A DNA stretch of 15,996 nucleotides from SKLM01 sp964514285 (lineage in GTDB: Bacteria; Chloroflexota; Anaerolineae; B4-G1). Positions 13,976 through 15,996 of the stretch are shown here, piece by piece. Both the position numbers and the translations under genes were made by a program. Every line of letters begins with the position of its first letter. The stretch's first letter is position 1. The notes under the pieces are model-generated. The model searched no databases, was not told the DNA's origin, and was given only the letters and a program-made list of their open reading frames with translations. Location: positions 1 through 15,996 of the forward strand of contig CAZEQC010000079.1 in assembly GCA_964514285.1 (NCBI GenBank), written 5' to 3'.

Positions 13976-14716
13976 TCAGCCGCCGAGCCACGCGACCACG
14001 ACCACGATAATCGGTGCTATGGCGATTGCCGGGAGCAGGTTGCCTGCCCGTATCTTCTTGATCTGTAGGAGCCCCAGACCCAGCGCCAGCATCAGCACGC
14101 CCCCCGTCGCCGTCATCTCCGCCACCATTGGATCCGTGAGGACTGCGTCGGCCCAGCCGGCGCCCAGCGTCAGCGCCCCCTGGTAGACCAGCACCGTGAG
14201 GGCGGAGAAGATCACGCCTGGCCCCAGGGTGGAGGCGAAGGCCAGACTGGCGAAGCCGTCCATCGTCGCCTTCACCGCCAGCAGCGTGTAGTCTCCGGTG
14301 AGGCCGTCCTGAATCGAGCCCAGGATCGTCATCGGGCCGACACAGAAGACCAGGCTGGCCGTCAGAAAGGCGTGGCTGAACGTGGTCGCACCAGCGTGGG
14401 ATCCCGGCGGCAGGGCCTCGGCGTCCGGGACCTCCTCGCTGCTGATCCGTCGCTCCAACCAGTGCCCGAGCTGGTCGATCGCCCGCTCAATGTGGAGCAG
14501 CTCCCCCAGCAGCCCGCCCAACAGCAGGCTGCCCAGGACGATCAGGATGTTCTCCGTCTCCAGCGAGAGCTGGAAGCCGATAACCATCGTCAGCAGCCCC
14601 AGGCCGTGCATGATTGTCTCTCGCATCCGTTCCGGGAGCCGGTTGCCGAGCACCGTGCCCAGGGTGCCCCCGAGCAAGACTGTCACGACGTTAATCACTG
14701 TACCAGTAGCAATCAT
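13976..14716 (-). CDS. DUF554-family membrane protein
   Basis: A 246-residue integral membrane protein of the DUF554 (YdfK/YqgA) family. It begins MIATGTVINVVTVLLGGTLGTVLGNRLPERMRETIMHGLGL, the typical N-terminus, and contains LVFCVGPMTILGSIQDGLTGDYTLLAVKATMDGFASLAFASTLG, the most conserved block. About six to seven hydrophobic segments are visible, with one hydrophilic stretch (ISSEEVPDAEALPPGSHAG) at about 91-110. A transporter-like role has been suggested for the family, but function and substrate are unknown to me. The ATG at 14716 has no strong ribosome-binding site. A promoter-like dyad lies just upstream. Confidence 0.92.
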   Translation of the reverse strand: MIATGTVINVVTVLLGGTLGTVLGNRLPERMRETIMHGLGLLTMVIGFQLSLETENILIVLGSLLLGGLLGELLHIERAIDQLGHWLERRISSEEVPDAEALPPGSHAGATTFSHAFLTASLVFCVGPMTILGSIQDGLTGDYTLLAVKATMDGFASLAFASTLGPGVIFSALTVLVYQGALTLGAGWADAVLTDPMVAEMTATGGVLMLALGLGLLQIKKIRAGNLLPAIAIAPIIVVVVAWLGG

Positions 14717-14730
14717 ATGATCATCTCAAT

Positions 14731-14761
14731 CTGATACCTCTACCAGCAACGGAGGTATCAA
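14731..14761 (-). promoter_or_regulatory. Dyad-containing promoter-like element before the DUF554 gene
   Basis: TGATACCTC (14732-14740) and GAGGTATCA (14752-14760) form a perfect 9-bp dyad with an 11-bp centre. On the - strand it contains a -35-like TTGATA (14761-14756, 5 of 6) and a -10-like TATCAG (14736-14731, 4 of 6) separated by 19 bp. CCTC-N11-GAGG fills the spacer exactly, the geometry of MerR-family promoters. The start codon is 15 nt further. It could also be a plain hairpin or a different repressor's operator. Confidence 0.4.
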
Positions 14762-15112
14762 CTCTCCTAAGCTTGTTTTTCGCACCTCAACAAATGATAA
14801 GCCAGCGTAGACGACAAGGTAGCCGAGCATTCGGTTACAAGGAATCAGGCAAGGGGGCTTTCGTGTAAGCGATCTACAAACCCTGTATGGGCAGGGAGAA
14901 CGAGGAAAGCAGGGCGGGCGGCGCGCTCATCTGGAGAGCTACAGGCCGCAGCAGCCGGCATACTCATTGAGTATGTCGGCTGCTGCAAGCTTGAGGAGGG
15001 TTCTGTGGCTACAGGCAAGGATCGCCGGTCGTGCTTCTACGCGCCGTGTCTTCTGCACTTGCGCTTCCTCAGATATTGGCCTTCGCCTGTCTCTCCCTCG
15101 TGGTCGGCAGAG
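14762..15112. other. Intergenic region with no recognised gene
   Basis: About 350 bp lie between the polyferredoxin stop codon and the DUF554 promoter-like dyad. The only clear structure is the 18-bp hairpin at 14948-14986. A short CCCTG/CAGGG pairing near 14881-14898 is weak. I find no coding frame with a plausible ribosome-binding site, no tRNA and no clear T-run terminator for the polyferredoxin gene. A small RNA gene is possible but unsupported beyond the hairpin. Confidence 0.5.
14948..14986. repeat. Very stable 18-bp intergenic hairpin
   Basis: GCAGCAGCCGGCATACTC (14948-14965) pairs with GAGTATGTCGGCTGCTGC (14969-14986) across a 3-nt ATT loop: 17 Watson-Crick pairs and one G-T. No T-run follows on either strand, so it is not a classic intrinsic terminator, although it lies about 130 nt downstream of the polyferredoxin stop codon. 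It may protect the 3' end of that mRNA, belong to a dispersed palindrome family, or mark a small RNA. Confidence 0.6.
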
Positions 15113-15996
15113 CTAATCCTCTTCTTCCAAGTCGAGGAACGTCGCAGCGCCTGCCAGAGCCTTCAGCAAGTCGCGCCGCCTAAGCGCCCGCTTTTTGTCG
15201 ATCTCCAGCATGCCGGCCCTATCTTCAGCCAGCTTGGTCAGCGCCTCGATCCACGCCGCGCTCTGGATCGGGTCGTGACGGACGCGCCACCGCTCCACCC
15301 AGATCGGCAACTCGTCGCGGTTCACGATCTGCTGGTGGACCACCATTTTGCTCACGCCGTGAGACTCGACCGTGACCGTCTTTTCCTCGTACGCCGGTTT
15401 GATTGGGCACACCTGCATGCAGGCGCCGCACTTGATGCAGTAATAGTCAGCCAGGACCAGCTCTCCGCTCGCCTCGTCGATGGACAGCGCGCGCGTCGGG
15501 CAGATGTCGGCACATGCGAGGCATCCCTCCACGCATCGATCGCGGTGCAGTTCGACGCGACCCTGCCAGGGCTGTGTGACCTCGAAGGCGCCATCGCTGG
15601 CGACCTCACACTGACGGCAGCGGATGCAGTGCTCGTCATCGACCACCAGCGTCTCTTCTTCTTCGTCGTATCTGATCACGTCGGTGGGGCAGTTGTCGAT
15701 GACGAGATCTTTCCTGCTCCAGTCAAACCGATCCTCGTGGAAAGTCGTCGACTGAATCAACTCTGGGAACGCCTCGTGCACCAAAACCGGATTCTCGCGC
15801 TCCCCGTTGATGGTCAGGGTGATAGCATCCTTCGGGCACGTAACCTCGCACATGCCACAGAACACACACGCCTCCGCGTCGATGTCCACAGAGGGCTTCT
15901 TTGCCAGCCGACCGTTTTCGATCTCCCCCGGCACGTGCTCCACGGCTTCCTTGGGGCAGACCAAAGGCCCCAGCTCACAACCCACGCACCGCTCCA
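15113..15996 (-). CDS. Polyferredoxin (multiple 4Fe-4S clusters), 5' end outside window
   Basis: The reading frame is open to the right edge, so the start lies outside; a GTG at 15985 falls inside a cluster motif (CVGC-x6-CP) and is not the true start. About 293 residues are visible. Cluster motifs in order are CVGC...CP at the edge, CVFCGMCEVTCP, an NCP plus CIRCRQC pair that together could hold one cluster, CVEGCLACADICP, and CIKCGACMQVCP. That gives up to five cubane sites. No signal peptide or membrane segment is seen; the C-terminal ~90 residues lack cysteines and end in an acidic tail. It probably relays electrons for a redox complex encoded further right, but the partner cannot be seen. 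Confidence 0.88.
   Translation of the reverse strand, partial: ERCVGCELGPLVCPKEAVEHVPGEIENGRLAKKPSVDIDAEACVFCGMCEVTCPKDAITLTINGERENPVLVHEAFPELIQSTTFHEDRFDWSRKDLVIDNCPTDVIRYDEEEETLVVDDEHCIRCRQCEVASDGAFEVTQPWQGRVELHRDRCVEGCLACADICPTRALSIDEASGELVLADYYCIKCGACMQVCPIKPAYEEKTVTVESHGVSKMVVHQQIVNRDELPIWVERWRVRHDPIQSAAWIEALTKLAEDRAGMLEIDKKRALRRRDLLKALAGAATFLDLEEED

Noticed and set aside
1..15996. parS sites and DnaA boxes (origin signals)
   Set aside because: I looked for the GTTTCACGTGAAAC-type palindrome and TTATCCACA boxes on both strands and saw none, so no origin or centromere is claimed despite the origin-type gene order.
1..15996. CRISPR arrays, tRNA genes, insertion sequences
   Set aside because: No regularly spaced direct repeats, no cloverleaf-like stretch and no transposase or integrase motif could be seen.

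Overview
The window looks like chromosomal DNA from a moderately GC-rich bacterium, most likely a Chloroflexota member (Anaerolineae-like). That placement is inferred from the gene set, which includes a PQQ-repeat lipoprotein between yidD and yidC, a short YidC, a Jag protein with a Lys-Pro linker, and the ParA/ParB style. No marker gene settles it. There are no tRNA or rRNA genes, transposases, CRISPR arrays or prophage genes.

Positions 1-6741 (+ strand) are the conserved gene block usually found near the replication origin: rpmH, rnpA, yidD, a propeller lipoprotein, yidC, jag/khpB, a PfkB-type sugar kinase, parA and parB. A near-consensus promoter (TTGACC-17-TATAAT) drives rpmH, whose leader carries a strong hairpin. 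rpmH and rnpA serve translation and RNase P. yidD and yidC insert membrane proteins. Jag is the KH/R3H RNA-binding protein that usually follows yidC. parA and parB segregate the chromosome. mnmE and rsmG, often present in this block, are not here, and neither a parS site nor DnaA boxes could be read.

Positions 6742-7913 (+) hold a small internally duplicated protein of unknown function (two gapless 52-residue repeats, each with two Cys and ending CQLGxF) and a family-4 iron-sulfur uracil-DNA glycosylase.

From 8083 to the end all genes lie on the - strand, converging on the first half near 7914-8082. In transcription order from the right edge they are: a 5'-truncated polyferredoxin, a DUF554 membrane protein, a PAC2-family protein, a cold-shock protein with an acidic N-terminal tail, a membrane-anchored phosphodiester glycosidase (NAGPA-like) protein, a dipeptide epimerase of the enolase superfamily, and a membrane-bound calcineurin-like phosphoesterase. 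The last two form a tight operon from a near-consensus promoter. Together with the NAGPA-like protein they hint at envelope glycan or peptide metabolism, but this is inference.

The richest non-coding material is on the right. It includes two intrinsic terminators sharing a loop octamer, a REP-like double hairpin inside a 12-bp inverted repeat (13644-13813), an 18-bp perfect-type hairpin (14948-14986), and a dyad that exactly fills a 19-bp promoter spacer before the DUF554 gene. I see no clear new multi-gene defence or biosynthetic system. The strongest candidates for novelty are the duplicated CQLGxF protein, the kinase-parA overlap and the structured intergenic elements.
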